DNA of 64,000 nt from Nocardioides terrigena (GCF_003047265.1 NZ_PZYY01000004.1:1-64000), one strand, 5' to 3'; positions 49,698-60,089 are shown, counted from the stretch's first letter. Notes: generated by a model from the letters alone, not told the origin. Program-made: numbers and translations.

Positions 49698-51920
49698 TCA
49701 GGCGGGGAAGGACTCGCCCTTCTCGTGCAGCTCCCGGAGGTACGCCGTCGGCCGGAACCGGTCGCCGTACGCGTCCGCGAGCTCGTCGGCCCGGGCGAGG
49801 AACGCGCCGAGCCCGATCTCGCCGACGGGACGCCCGCGTTCGTCGAGCGCCTGGTAACCGGTCATGAACTGCGCGGCACCACCCGTGCTGGCCGGGAAGC
49901 CGATGCCCATGATCGAGCCGATGTTGGCCGCGGCGGCGGAGGTGATGACCCCCTCCTCGAAGCATTTCGCGGTCTCGATCGCCTCGATGAAGAGCATCCG
50001 GTCCTTCACGTCGCCGAAGGGCACCTGCTCGTCCGAGACCGGGAAGGTCTCGGCGAGGCGGGGCCAGATGCGGGTCCGCCGGCCGTCGTCGCCGTACTCG
50101 TAGAAGCCGGCGCCCTTGAGCCGCGAGGGGCGGCCGAGGTCGACCATCGTCTGCACCACGGACCCGGACGGGTCGTCGGGCAGCTCGACGCCGTCGCGCG
50201 CGGCGGCCTCGGCGGTGGCCTTGCGGATCTTGAGCATCAGCTCCATGTTGAGCTCGTCGCTGATCTGCAGCGGGCCGACCGGGAAGCCGGCCTGGGTCGC
50301 GGCCCGCTCGAGCGAGACCGGGTGCACGCCCTCGGCGAGCATCCGCAGCCCCTCGTTGATCTGGGTGCCGATGACCCGCGAGGTGTAGAAGCCGCGCGAG
50401 TCGTTGACCACGATCGGGGTCTTGCGGATCTGCTGGACGACGTCGTACGCCTTGGCCAGCGCGAGGTCCGAGGTCTCCTTGCCGCGGATGATCTCGACGA
50501 GCGGCATCTTGTCGACGGGGCTGAAGAAGTGCAGCCCGATGAAGTCGGCGGGACGGTCGATGCCCTCGGCGAGCTCGGTGATCGGCAGCGTCGACGTGTT
50601 GGAGCAGAGGAGTGCGTCGTCGTTCACGTACGGCGCGACCTCGGCGAAGACCGTGGCCTTGAGCGCCGGGTCCTCGAAGACCGCCTCGATGACCAGGTCG
50701 CAGCCGGCGAGGTCGGCCGGGTCGGCGGTCGCGGTGATCCGGCCCAGCAGCTCGTCGGCCTTGTCCTGCGTGATCTTGCCGCGCTCGACACCCTTGGCGT
50801 TGAGGGTGGCGGTGTAGGCCTTGCCCTTATCGGCGTTGTCGGCCGAGACGTCCTTGAGCACGACCTCGATGCCGGCGCGGGCGCACGAGTAGGCGATGCC
50901 GGCGCCCATCATCCCGGCGCCGAGGACCCCGACCTTGGTGGCCTTCCAGCGCTCGATGCCCTCGGGACGCAGCGACCCGGAGTTGATCGCCTGGAGGTCG
51001 AAGAAGAACGCCTGGATCATGTTCTTGGAGCCCTGGTTGACGATCAGGCTGGTGAGGTAGCGCGACTCGATCCGCGACGCGGTGTCGAAGTCGACCTGCG
51101 CCCCCTCGACCGCGGCGCTGAGGATCGCGCGCGGGGCGGGGTAGACGGCGCCCTTGGTCTGCTTGCGCAGCAGCGCCGGGAAGGCCGGCAGGAACGCCGC
51201 CAGGGCGGGGGTCTTGGGGGTGCCGCCGGGCATCCGGTAGCCCGCGCGGTCCCACGGCTTGGTGGCCGCCTCCTCGTCGTCGCGGTGCTCGAGGATCCAC
51301 GCCTTCGCGGCGGGCACGAGCTCCTCGCGGGTCGGCAGCAGCTCGTCGACGAGGCCCTTGGCCAGCGCGCCCTGCGGGTCGAACTGGGTGCCGGGCATGA
51401 GCACGTCCATGAGGGCGGACTGCAGGCCGAGCATGCGTACGACGCGCGTCACGCCGCCGCCGCCGGGGAGCAGGCCGAGGGTGGACTCGGGCAGGCCGAT
51501 CTTGACCGAGCGGTCGTCGACCGCGATCCGGTGATTGGCCGCCAGCGCGATCTCGAGGCCGCCGCCGAGGGCGGCACCGTTGATGGCGGCGACGACGGGA
51601 CGGGGAAAGCGCTCGAGGCGGCGGAGGCCCGCCTTGATCGCCTCGCCGGAGGCGAAGATCCGCTGCGCGTCGTCGGCGGTCGCCTGCGACATCAGCGAGA
51701 GGTTGCCGCCGGCGAAGAAGGTCTTCTTGGCGCTGGCGACGACGACGCCGACGACGTCGTCCTGCTCGTCGTACAGCCGGTCGACGGCCGCGTCCATGGA
51801 CCGCTGGTACAGCTCGGTCATGGTGTTGGCCTTCGACGTGGGGTCGTCGAGGGTGAGGGTGACGATGCCGTCGGCGTCGCGCTCGTAGCGCACGGCCGTC
51901 TCGGTGGTGGTGTCAGTCAT
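49698..51920 (-). CDS. fadJ: Fatty-acid oxidation multifunctional protein (enoyl-CoA hydratase / 3-hydroxyacyl-CoA dehydrogenase)
   Basis: A 740-aa two-domain enzyme of beta-oxidation. The N-terminal crotonase (about 10-200) shows FFAGGNLSLMSQAT and NGAALGGGLEIALAANHRIA. The dehydrogenase starts near residue 328 with the NAD loop VGVLGAGMMGAGIAYS and contains LHFFSPVDKMPLVEII and GFYTSRVIGTQINEGLRML. The partner thiolase lies 21 bp upstream on the same strand. Together they complete hydration, oxidation and cleavage. It resembles FadB/FadJ or the mycobacterial FadB type. Confidence 0.93.
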   Translation of the reverse strand: MTDTTTETAVRYERDADGIVTLTLDDPTSKANTMTELYQRSMDAAVDRLYDEQDDVVGVVVASAKKTFFAGGNLSLMSQATADDAQRIFASGEAIKAGLRRLERFPRPVVAAINGAALGGGLEIALAANHRIAVDDRSVKIGLPESTLGLLPGGGGVTRVVRMLGLQSALMDVLMPGTQFDPQGALAKGLVDELLPTREELVPAAKAWILEHRDDEEAATKPWDRAGYRMPGGTPKTPALAAFLPAFPALLRKQTKGAVYPAPRAILSAAVEGAQVDFDTASRIESRYLTSLIVNQGSKNMIQAFFFDLQAINSGSLRPEGIERWKATKVGVLGAGMMGAGIAYSCARAGIEVVLKDVSADNADKGKAYTATLNAKGVERGKITQDKADELLGRITATADPADLAGCDLVIEAVFEDPALKATVFAEVAPYVNDDALLCSNTSTLPITELAEGIDRPADFIGLHFFSPVDKMPLVEIIRGKETSDLALAKAYDVVQQIRKTPIVVNDSRGFYTSRVIGTQINEGLRMLAEGVHPVSLERAATQAGFPVGPLQISDELNMELMLKIRKATAEAAARDGVELPDDPSGSVVQTMVDLGRPSRLKGAGFYEYGDDGRRTRIWPRLAETFPVSDEQVPFGDVKDRMLFIEAIETAKCFEEGVITSAAAANIGSIMGIGFPASTGGAAQFMTGYQALDERGRPVGEIGLGAFLARADELADAYGDRFRPTAYLRELHEKGESFPA

Positions 51921-51941
51921 GGTGTGGGAAGTCCTTCGTGG

Positions 51942-53153
<1,212 letters not shown>

Positions 53154-53200
53154 GACCGTCCTTCGGTGTCGAGAGGGCGTGGGAGCCCGTGGCTCGATTG

Positions 53201-53217
53201 TGACACCATTACTGTCA
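53201..53217. promoter_or_regulatory. MerR-type operator between fadA and merR genes
   Basis: TGACA (53201-53205) and TGTCA (53213-53217) form an inverted repeat with a 7-nt centre in the 110-bp divergent gap. The position and shape fit a MerR dimer site controlling both the beta-oxidation genes and the regulator itself. Confidence 0.6.
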
Positions 53218-53263
53218 TCGTGGTCAAGGTGTGTGGCCCGCTTCACGCAGGAGGAGGACGAGG

Positions 53264-53890
53264 ATGACCGACGCAGTGCCCGACGACGTGCCCGGCGAGT
53301 CGTACGATGACGCGGCCGACGGCACCCTCCTCACCCTCGACGAGCTGACCGACCGGGTCGGGACCACCGTGCGCAACGTCCGCTTCTACACCTCCCGCGG
53401 CCTCGTCCCGCCGCCGATCCGCCGGGGGCGGTCGGGCTACTACTCCGCCGACCACGTCGCCCGGCTGGAGCTGGTGCGCGAGCTCCAGGGCCACGGCTTC
53501 ACGCTGGCCGCGATCGAGAAGTACGTCGAGCGCATCCCCGCCGACGCCACCCCCTCCGACATCGCGCTCCACCTCTCCCTGCTCGCCCCCGTCACCGGGG
53601 AGCGGCACGTCGACGTCGCCGAGGGGCTGGCCTCGCTGGGCGTGCCGCCCGAGGCGGCCGCGGCCGTCGCCGAGGTCTACGCCGAGCACGGCCGCCAGGT
53701 GGCCGCGGAGCTGTCCGAGATCGTCCGGACCCTCGTCTGGCCGCCTTTCCGCGAGGCCGGCGGGACCGCCGAGCAGCTGCGCGAGATGGTCCACCGGCTC
53801 AAGCCGCTGACCGTGGCCGGACTGGTCGCGGCCTACGAACAGGCGATGGACGACAGCGCCGCGGCGTACGACGGCAGGCGCCCGCACTGA
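53264..53890 (+). CDS. MerR-family transcriptional regulator
   Basis: A 208-aa regulator. The MerR HTH occupies about residues 20-90: [40 protein letters not shown], then [20 protein letters not shown]. The C-terminal half (about 100-208) is helical without a metal-binding Cys cluster, so it probably senses an organic ligand such as an acyl-CoA. The ATG at 53264 follows GGAGGAGG. It diverges from fadA with an inverted repeat between them. Confidence 0.9.
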   Translation: MTDAVPDDVPGESYDDAADGTLLTLDELTDRVGTTVRNVRFYTSRGLVPPPIRRGRSGYYSADHVARLELVRELQGHGFTLAAIEKYVERIPADATPSDIALHLSLLAPVTGERHVDVAEGLASLGVPPEAAAAVAEVYAEHGRQVAAELSEIVRTLVWPPFREAGGTAEQLREMVHRLKPLTVAGLVAAYEQAMDDSAAAYDGRRPH

Positions 53891-53906
53891 TGCGACCGCG
53901 CCACGT

Positions 53907-53973
53907 GGGGTAGTACCGGACCTTTGGGTGGCGACACGCCGATGGAAGCCACCCGAACGTCCGGTACTACCCC
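53907..53973. repeat. 67-bp near-perfect palindrome between merR and antiporter genes
   Basis: GGGGTAGTACCGGAC (53907-53921) is the exact reverse complement of 53959-53973. The next 11 bases (53922-53932) pair with 53948-53958 with one mismatch and one G-U. The loop is 15 nt (53933-53947). No T-run follows on either strand, which argues against a simple terminator. It may be a palindromic interspersed element or a structured RNA. Confidence 0.8.
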
Positions 53974-54109
53974 GGCGTGCGGACCAGTTCGCGGGCCCAT
54001 GGCGGCCCCCGACCGCCCGACGGGGTGACGACGAAGCGACAGGGCGAGGGGTCGGCTGAGAGACTGGTCCCGTGCTCAACCACCTGACGAACCCCGGTCC
54101 GCGGGCCCG

Positions 54110-55426
54110 ATGACCGGGGCGGCGGTCTACCTCCTCCTCGGCCTGTCCCTGCTCCTCGCGATCGTCCTCCCGCAGGTCACCCGGCGGATCGCGCTGTCGC
54201 CGCCGATGGTGCTCGTCGCGGTCGGCATGCTGATCGGCCTGTGGCCGCCGGTCGGGTTCGTCAGCCTCGACCCGCAGGACCATCGGGAGCTGGTCACCCA
54301 CGTCACCGAGTTCACCGTGCTCGTCTCGCTGATGGGCGTCGGCCTGGCCATCGAGCGCACCCTGGACCTGCGGTCCTGGCGGTCGTGGCGCACCTGGTCC
54401 CCGGTCTGGCGGCTGCTCGCAGTGACGATGCCGCTCACCATCCTCGGCGTCGCCGTGCTCGGCTGGTGGGTCGCCGGCCTCGCGCCCGCGGTCGCACTGC
54501 TGCTCGGCGCCGTCCTCGCCCCGACCGACCCGGTGCTCGCCTCCGACGTCCAGGTGGGCGAGCCGATCACCGAGGACATCGACGAGCGCGAGGACCGCGA
54601 CGAGCCCACCGAGGACGACGACATCCGCTTCTCCCTCACTGCCGAGGCGGGGCTCAACGACGGCCTCGCGTTCCCCTTCGTGCACCTCGCCCTGCTCCTG
54701 CTGGCCGGCGGCTTCACCGTCCTCGACGTCGGCACGTGGATCGGCTGGTACGTCGTGGGCAAGATCGCGCTCGGCGTCGCCGTGGGCATCGCGACGGGCT
54801 GGCTGCTCGGCCGCCAGGCCTTCCACTCACGCAGCGACAAGCTGCGCCTGGCCGACCACGGCGAGCCGCTGCTGGCCCTCGCGGCCCTGCTCGCGGCGTA
54901 CGGCGCCGCCGAGCTGGTCGGCGGCTACGGCTTCCTGGCGGTCTTCGCTTGTGCGATGCGGCTGCGGGCGTCCGAGCGCGGGCACTCCTACCAGCGCGCG
55001 ATGCACGGCGTCGTCGAGCGCCTCGAGCAGCTGATGACCCTCATGGTCCTGCTGGTGCTCGGCATGGCGATGACGCGGGGACTGCTCGACCACCTCGACT
55101 GGCGCGGGGTCGCCGTCGCGCTCGCGCTCGTGCTGGTGGTGCGGCCGCTCGCGGGGTACGCCGCCCTGTCGGTGCTGGCGCGCGACGAGGACCGCGACGG
55201 TGGTCTCGACCGCGGCGAGCGGATGGCCGTGGCCTTCTTCGGCGTCCGCGGCGTCGGCTCGCTGTTCTACCTCGCCTACGCGACCAGCCACGAGCACGTG
55301 CCGGACGAGCCGTGGCTGTGGTCGACGGTGGCCTTCACGGTCATCGTGTCGGTCCTGCTCCACGGGGTCACCGCGACCCCGGCGATGGCGCGGCTCGACG
55401 AGCGGCGCGGGACCGGCGTCAGCTGA
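54110..55426 (+). CDS. CPA1-type sodium(cation)/proton antiporter
   Basis: A 438-aa transporter with about 12 membrane segments. The ion-binding region reads LGAVLAPTDPVLASDVQVGE (the Asp of TDP), followed by a charged cytoplasmic loop and TAEAGLNDGLAFPFVHLALL, both hallmarks of the NhaP/CPA1 family. It exchanges external protons for internal Na+ or K+. Its ATG follows no obvious ribosome site. The stop overlaps the convergent esterase gene by 8 bp. Confidence 0.92.
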   Translation: MTGAAVYLLLGLSLLLAIVLPQVTRRIALSPPMVLVAVGMLIGLWPPVGFVSLDPQDHRELVTHVTEFTVLVSLMGVGLAIERTLDLRSWRSWRTWSPVWRLLAVTMPLTILGVAVLGWWVAGLAPAVALLLGAVLAPTDPVLASDVQVGEPITEDIDEREDRDEPTEDDDIRFSLTAEAGLNDGLAFPFVHLALLLLAGGFTVLDVGTWIGWYVVGKIALGVAVGIATGWLLGRQAFHSRSDKLRLADHGEPLLALAALLAAYGAAELVGGYGFLAVFACAMRLRASERGHSYQRAMHGVVERLEQLMTLMVLLVLGMAMTRGLLDHLDWRGVAVALALVLVVRPLAGYAALSVLARDEDRDGGLDRGERMAVAFFGVRGVGSLFYLAYATSHEHVPDEPWLWSTVAFTVIVSVLLHGVTATPAMARLDERRGTGVS

Positions 55427-56054
55427 CCAGCCCGGTGATCCAGTTGCCGAGCACGGCGACCGTGCCGGCGCTCAGCGCGTGGCCGCCGGGATCGCGACGC
55501 GACGTCACGAGCGCGCCCGACCCGTCGTGCAGCCACGACCAGGTGCGGGTCTGCAGCTCGGCCGGGATGACGGTGTCGAGCTCGCCGTGGACCATCAGGA
55601 CCGGGCGGCCGGAGAGCCGTCCCTCCCCCACGTCGACGCCCGCGTCCTCGAAGGGCAGCGTGCCGTGGAGGACCGCCGTGCCGGCGTAGCGCCCGGGGTC
55701 GCCGAGCACGAGCCCGCCGGCGAACGCCGCTCCCCCGCTGAAGCCGACCAGCACGACGGGTCGACCACCCGGGGCCACCTCGTCGAGCCACGAGCGGAAC
55801 CACGCGGTGGTCGCGGTCAGGCTGTCGGCGAGCGGCCGGCCGATCCCGCGGTTGGCGAACCACGCGTAGCCGCCGCCCTCGGCGATCGGCGCGCGCACCG
55901 CGGCGTACGACGGGCCAGATGGCAGGTGCGAGGCGAGCCCGAGGATGTCCTGCTCGTGCGAGCCGCGGCCGTGCAGCAGCACGACGAGCGGGCGGCCGGG
56001 GTCGTCGGAGCCGGCGGCCCAGGCGACGACCGGGTCGGCGAACAGGGTGGTCAC
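55419..56054 (-). CDS. Phospholipase/carboxylesterase-family hydrolase (MhqD-like)
   Basis: A 211-aa alpha/beta hydrolase. It has the oxyanion region VVLLHGRGSHEQDILGLA, the nucleophile elbow VGFSGGAAFAGGL (Gly-Phe-Ser-Gly-Gly), an Asp in VHGELDTVIP and the His in DPGGHALS. It belongs to the YpfH/MhqD carboxylesterase group. The GTG at 56054 overlaps the upstream VOC gene stop (GTGA). Bacillus MhqD and MhqO, an esterase and a VOC dioxygenase, are induced together by quinones, and this pair has the same make-up. Confidence 0.87.
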   Translation of the reverse strand: MTTLFADPVVAWAAGSDDPGRPLVVLLHGRGSHEQDILGLASHLPSGPSYAAVRAPIAEGGGYAWFANRGIGRPLADSLTATTAWFRSWLDEVAPGGRPVVLVGFSGGAAFAGGLVLGDPGRYAGTAVLHGTLPFEDAGVDVGEGRLSGRPVLMVHGELDTVIPAELQTRTWSWLHDGSGALVTSRRDPGGHALSAGTVAVLGNWITGLVS

Positions 56055-56572
56055 CCGACGTCCCCCTCGACGACTACCCGGCCGGCCGTGCGGACGCCGG
56101 CCCAGCTGTCGACCTCGGCGACCAGGTCGAGGCGCTCGACCGGCGCCTCGTGCTCGTAGCGGCCCCACTCGGCGCGGGGCAGCATCCACATCACCTCGAA
56201 CTCGTTGCCGTCCGGGTCCTTGCCGTAGACGCTCTTGGTGGCGCCGTGGCTGGACTCCCCGGTGTAGGCGTCGGCGTTGGCCAGCGTGGTCCGGGCCTGC
56301 TCGAGCTCCTCGATCGTGTCGACCTGCCAGGCGAGGTGGTAGAGCCCGATGCCGGGCCGCTTGACCTGGTCGGCGCCGATGCCGAAGAGGCCCAGGTCGT
56401 GGTGGTTGGCGCCGTGCGTCAGGCGCAGGAAGGCCGCGCCGGCGCGGGGCTCGCGCGCGGCGACCTCCATCCCGAAGACGGACGTGTAGAAGTCGATCGA
56501 CCGCTCGAGGTCGGCGACGAAGAGGACGGCGTGGTTGAGCCGGACTGCGGGGATGGGCGTGTGGGTCGTCAT
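56051..56572 (-). CDS. VOC-family ring-cleavage dioxygenase-like protein (MhqO/CatE-like)
   Basis: A 173-aa VOC protein. The first metal His is in RLNHAVLFVADLERSIDFYT, the next in GLYHLAWQVDTIEEL, and the Glu in KDPDGNEFEVMWM, the three-ligand set of extradiol dioxygenases. It probably acts on catechol- or quinone-like compounds. It is coupled to the esterase by GTGA. Upstream is an AT-rich inverted repeat that looks like a regulator site. Confidence 0.88.
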   Translation of the reverse strand: MTTHTPIPAVRLNHAVLFVADLERSIDFYTSVFGMEVAAREPRAGAAFLRLTHGANHHDLGLFGIGADQVKRPGIGLYHLAWQVDTIEELEQARTTLANADAYTGESSHGATKSVYGKDPDGNEFEVMWMLPRAEWGRYEHEAPVERLDLVAEVDSWAGVRTAGRVVVEGDVG

Positions 56573-56601
56573 GGGGTGCTCCCTCTCGTTGGGTCACACT
56601 A

Positions 56602-56619
56602 TAGTTGACGGTTGAACTA
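56602..56619. promoter_or_regulatory. Operator/promoter-like repeat upstream of the VOC-esterase unit
   Basis: TAGTT (56602-56606) and AACTA (56615-56619) form an inverted repeat around GACGGTTG. The stretch also holds TTGAC (56605-56609) and TATAG (56600-56604). It sits between two divergent starts and could serve either direction. It resembles MarR-type sites, but no regulator gene is adjacent. Confidence 0.5.
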
Positions 56620-56664
56620 ATGTCGCGATCCATCCATTCCCCACCCACGTGCGAGGCTGTGTCC

Positions 56665-57567
56665 ATGTCCACCGTCCTGGTCACCGGGGCCACCGGCTTC
56701 ATCGGTCGCCGCCTCGTCCCTGCCCTCGTCGACGACGGGCACACCGTCCGCGCGATGACGCGCCGCCCCGAGGAGTACGACGGCCCGGGCGAGCCGGTCG
56801 GAGCCGACGTCATGGACCCCGGGTCGCTGGTCGCGGCGCTCGACGGCGTCGACGTCGCGGTCTACCTGGTGCACTCCCTCGACGACCCCGACTTCGAGCG
56901 CAAGGACGCGGACGCGGCCCGCAACTTCAGCAAGGCGGCCGCCACCGCCGGCGTGCGCCAGATCATCTACATGGGCGGGCTCGGCGCCGACGACGGCGAC
57001 CTGTCGGCCCACCTGCGCTCCCGCCGCGAGGTCGAGGGCCTCCTCGGCCAGGACGGCGTACCCGTCACGGTCCTGCGGGCCGCCATCGTCGTCGGGCACG
57101 GCGGGATCTCGTGGGAGATCACCCGCCAGCTGGTCAAGAACCTCCCGGCGATGATCGTCCCCAAGTGGGTCGGCACCCGCACCCAGCCGATCGCGCTCGA
57201 CGACGTGATCCGCTACCTCGCGGGCGTCGTCGACAAGGAGGAGGCGCTCGACCGCGTCTTCGAGATCGGCGGCACCGAGCAGCTGACCTACCTCGAGATG
57301 ATGACGGTCGCCGCGGAGCTCATCAACGGCCGCAAGATCCCCGTCGTCCCCGTCCCCGTGCTGACGCCGCGGCTCTCGTCGTACTGGCTCGCGCTGGTCA
57401 CCGACGTGGACGCCACGACGGGCCGCAACCTCATCGACTCGATGTCGACCGAGGTCGTCGTGACCGACACGTCGATCCGCGACGTGGTGCCGGGCGAGCC
57501 GCTGAGCTATGCGGAGTCCGTACGCCGCGCGCTCGCGGAGCGTGCGGCGGCCGCCGAGTCCGCGTAG
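56665..57567 (+). CDS. NAD(P)-binding epimerase/NmrA-like protein
   Basis: A 300-aa atypical short-chain dehydrogenase with the Rossmann loop VLVTGATGFIGRRLVPALV at the very N-terminus, MTRRPEE for cofactor choice and IYMGGLGADDGDLSAHLRSR in the substrate region. The usual YxxxK is not evident, as in NmrA-like and complex-I-39-kDa-like members that may sense rather than reduce. The ATG at 56665 starts right at the Rossmann strand; longer frames would run into the operator. Function unknown. Confidence 0.87.
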   Translation: MSTVLVTGATGFIGRRLVPALVDDGHTVRAMTRRPEEYDGPGEPVGADVMDPGSLVAALDGVDVAVYLVHSLDDPDFERKDADAARNFSKAAATAGVRQIIYMGGLGADDGDLSAHLRSRREVEGLLGQDGVPVTVLRAAIVVGHGGISWEITRQLVKNLPAMIVPKWVGTRTQPIALDDVIRYLAGVVDKEEALDRVFEIGGTEQLTYLEMMTVAAELINGRKIPVVPVPVLTPRLSSYWLALVTDVDATTGRNLIDSMSTEVVVTDTSIRDVVPGEPLSYAESVRRALAERAAAAESA

Positions 57568-57594
57568 GCGACCGCGTCGGGCGTCAGGCCCGCG

Positions 57595-58281
57595 TCAGCG
57601 GAAGAACAGCGGGAGCACCAGCAGCATCGACAGCGACCAGGTGCAGTGCGTGATGATCGGCGCCAGCACCCCGCCGCTCGCGCGGCGCTGGAGGCCGCAG
57701 ACGAGCCCGATGAGGATCGCCGCGAAGGCCAGCATCACGTTGCCGGTGGCCAGCGTCGCAACGAAGTAGGCGAGCGTGGTCCAGGCGACCGGGTTGCGCG
57801 GGATCGCGGCGTACGCGGCACCGCGGAAGAAGAGCTCCTCGGCGACGCCGTTGATGAGTGTGATCACCACGAGGACCGGGACCGAGCCCTCGTCGGCGTA
57901 GGCCAGCACCGAGCTGACGTAGTCGGCCAGCGGCTCGATCTGGCGCACCACGAGCGAGCCGACGACGAAGAGCGCCACCAGAGCCAGCCCGAGGATGAGC
58001 GGCGCGACCACCGGTCGCAGGTGCGCCTCGCCGCGAGTGATGCGGCCGAGGTGCAGGCGGCCCGACGCGAAGGCGCCGACCACCCAGACCCCGGCCAGCA
58101 CCATGGTCGAGACGTAGAACGTGGGACTGCCCGGCTCGATCCGCAGCGAGTAGCCGAGGACGCCGGCGCCGATGAGGACGACGGCGACCGTGACGACCTG
58201 GCGTCGACGCAGTGCGGACGGGGTGTCGCGCTGGTCGCGCGGCACCACGTCCCACAGGGAGCGTCGCAACCAGTCGTACAC
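57595..58281 (-). CDS. CPBP-family intramembrane metalloprotease (Abi/Rce1-like)
   Basis: A 228-aa membrane protein with about seven helices. The active-site motif NGVAEELFFRG is present, followed by ATLATGNVMLAF and a His in IITHCTWSLSML, the three elements of CPBP glutamic-type proteases. They process or protect membrane proteins and peptides; the target is unknown. GTG start. It is convergent with the NAD(P)-binding gene and 35 bp from the end of the next helicase gene. Confidence 0.88.
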   Translation of the reverse strand: MYDWLRRSLWDVVPRDQRDTPSALRRRQVVTVAVVLIGAGVLGYSLRIEPGSPTFYVSTMVLAGVWVVGAFASGRLHLGRITRGEAHLRPVVAPLILGLALVALFVVGSLVVRQIEPLADYVSSVLAYADEGSVPVLVVITLINGVAEELFFRGAAYAAIPRNPVAWTTLAYFVATLATGNVMLAFAAILIGLVCGLQRRASGGVLAPIITHCTWSLSMLLVLPLFFR

Positions 58282-58316
58282 GGTCCCGAGCCTAGAGAGC
58301 GGTCGAAAGCCCTCGG

Positions 58317-59816
58317 TCAGCGCCCGGCGCTGAAGGACGACGAGCTGTGCACGCGAGTGCTGCCGCCGCCCGAGGAGCCGGAGCCGCCGCGGCGCTGGCC
58401 GCGCGGGCCACCGCCCTGGCCGCCACCCTGGCCACCGCCGCCGGAGCGACGACGCTGGCCGCCGTTGCCGCCACCGTTGCCACCCTGGCCGCCCGAGGAA
58501 CGACCCTCGGAGGAGCCACCGGCCGGGTTGCCCCGACGCGACTGGCCGTTGGTCTGGCCGGTGCTGCGGGCCCGCTTGCGCTGGGCGTTGGCGCCGTTGG
58601 ACCGGCCGCCACCGCCACCCGAGGTGGGCACCTCGACGACGAGGCCGCCGGGCGTGCTGCGCTCACCGGGGGCGAGCTGGACCAGCATCGGGTGGTCGGA
58701 GCCGTGGACCTTGGTGGTCGTGGGCTTGATGCCCGCGAGACGGGTCAGGTCGCGCACGTCGCGGACCTGGTCGTCGGTCATCAGCGTGATGACGGTGCCC
58801 TCGGCGCCGGCACGCGCCGTACGGCCCGAGCGGTGCAGGTAGGCCTTGTGCTCGGTCGGCGGGTCGGCGTGGATCACGAGCGCCACGTCGTCGACGTGGA
58901 TGCCGCGCGCGGCGATGTCGGTCGCGACCAGGGTCGTGGCCTTGCCGGAGTGGAACATCTCCATGTTGCGCGTGCGCGCGTTCTGGCTGAGGTTGCCGTG
59001 CAGGTCGACCGACGGGATGCCCGACTTGTTGAGCTGGCGGGCCAGCGCCTTGGCGCCGTGCTTGGTGCGGGTGAAGACGACCGTGCGGCCGGGGGCGCTG
59101 GTCAGGTCGACGAGGACCGGCACGCGCTGGTCGCGGGAGACGTGCAGCACGTGGTGCGACATCGTCGAGACCGGCGACTGGGCCGAGTCGGCCTCGTGGG
59201 TGACCGGGTTGGTGAGGAAGCGCTTGACCAGCACGTCGATCGCCTTGTCGAGCGTCGCGGAGAACAGCAGGCGCTGTCCGGTGCGCGGCGTCTTGTCCAT
59301 GATCCGGCGCACGCCGGGCAGGAAGCCGAGGTCGGCCATGTGGTCGGCCTCGTCGAGGATGGTGGTCTCGATGGCGGACAGGTCGGCGTACCCCTGGCCC
59401 ATGAGGTCCTCGAGGCGGCCGGGGCAGGCGATGACGATGTCGACGCCCTTCTTGAGCGCGGTGGTCTGCGGGCCCTGGCCCACGCCGCCGTAGATCACGA
59501 CGGTCGACAGGCCGGCGGCGTCCGCCATCGGCTTGAGCGCGGCGTGGATCTGGCCGACCAGCTCGCGGGTGGGGGCCAGGATCAGCGCGCGCGGCTTGCG
59601 CGGCATCGCCGGCATCTTGGAGGCGTCGAGGCGCGCGATCAGCGGCAGCACGAACGCGTACGTCTTGCCGGAGCCGGTGCGGCCACGGCCCAGGACGTCG
59701 CGACCGGCGAGGCTGTCGGGCAGCGTCGCGGCCTGGATGGGAGTGGGGGTGGTGATGCCCTGCTTCTCGAGGATCTTGATCAACGAGGCGGGCACGCCGA
59801 GGTCGGCAAAGTTCAT
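58317..59816 (-). CDS. DEAD-box RNA helicase with Gly/Arg-rich tail
   Basis: A 499-aa RNA helicase. The core has Q motif PTPIQAATLP, motif I GRTGSGKTYAF (GRG before it), motif II LDEADHMADLG (DEAD), motif III LFSATL and motif VI HRSGRTARAG. After about residue 410 the chain becomes a basic Gly/Ser/Arg/Gln-rich tail (RSNGANAQRKRARS onward) that binds RNA non-specifically in related proteins. The ATG at 59816 matches the usual start MNFADLGVP; an ATG 60 nt upstream is possible. It acts in RNA folding or cold response. Confidence 0.92.
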   Translation of the reverse strand: MNFADLGVPASLIKILEKQGITTPTPIQAATLPDSLAGRDVLGRGRTGSGKTYAFVLPLIARLDASKMPAMPRKPRALILAPTRELVGQIHAALKPMADAAGLSTVVIYGGVGQGPQTTALKKGVDIVIACPGRLEDLMGQGYADLSAIETTILDEADHMADLGFLPGVRRIMDKTPRTGQRLLFSATLDKAIDVLVKRFLTNPVTHEADSAQSPVSTMSHHVLHVSRDQRVPVLVDLTSAPGRTVVFTRTKHGAKALARQLNKSGIPSVDLHGNLSQNARTRNMEMFHSGKATTLVATDIAARGIHVDDVALVIHADPPTEHKAYLHRSGRTARAGAEGTVITLMTDDQVRDVRDLTRLAGIKPTTTKVHGSDHPMLVQLAPGERSTPGGLVVEVPTSGGGGGRSNGANAQRKRARSTGQTNGQSRRGNPAGGSSEGRSSGGQGGNGGGNGGQRRRSGGGGQGGGQGGGPRGQRRGGSGSSGGGSTRVHSSSSFSAGR

Positions 59817-60089
59817 GGGGAAAGTCTTTCGGTTGGCGTCTCGCCAATCGTGGGCCGGCCCAGTATCGGGCGGCATACGTCCTCAGAGTGAGGGGCGGAT
59901 CGACCGACTGCGTGAGTCACGATCCGTGCGCCCGTTGCAAGACTTGACGGGCTGCGTGGGCACAACGGTATCGGTGGGGCCGATGTTCCTGTGAATCGTG
60001 GGACCAGAGGGGTGTCGCGGGTCACGCGGGGGTGTTGTCAGAGTCCCCGCTCCGTCGCGGACCCGGGAGGACGGCGTACGACGAGAGCG

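Noticed and set aside
53907..53973. Intrinsic terminator for merR
   Set aside because: No T-run on either strand, and the stem is much longer than a usual terminator.
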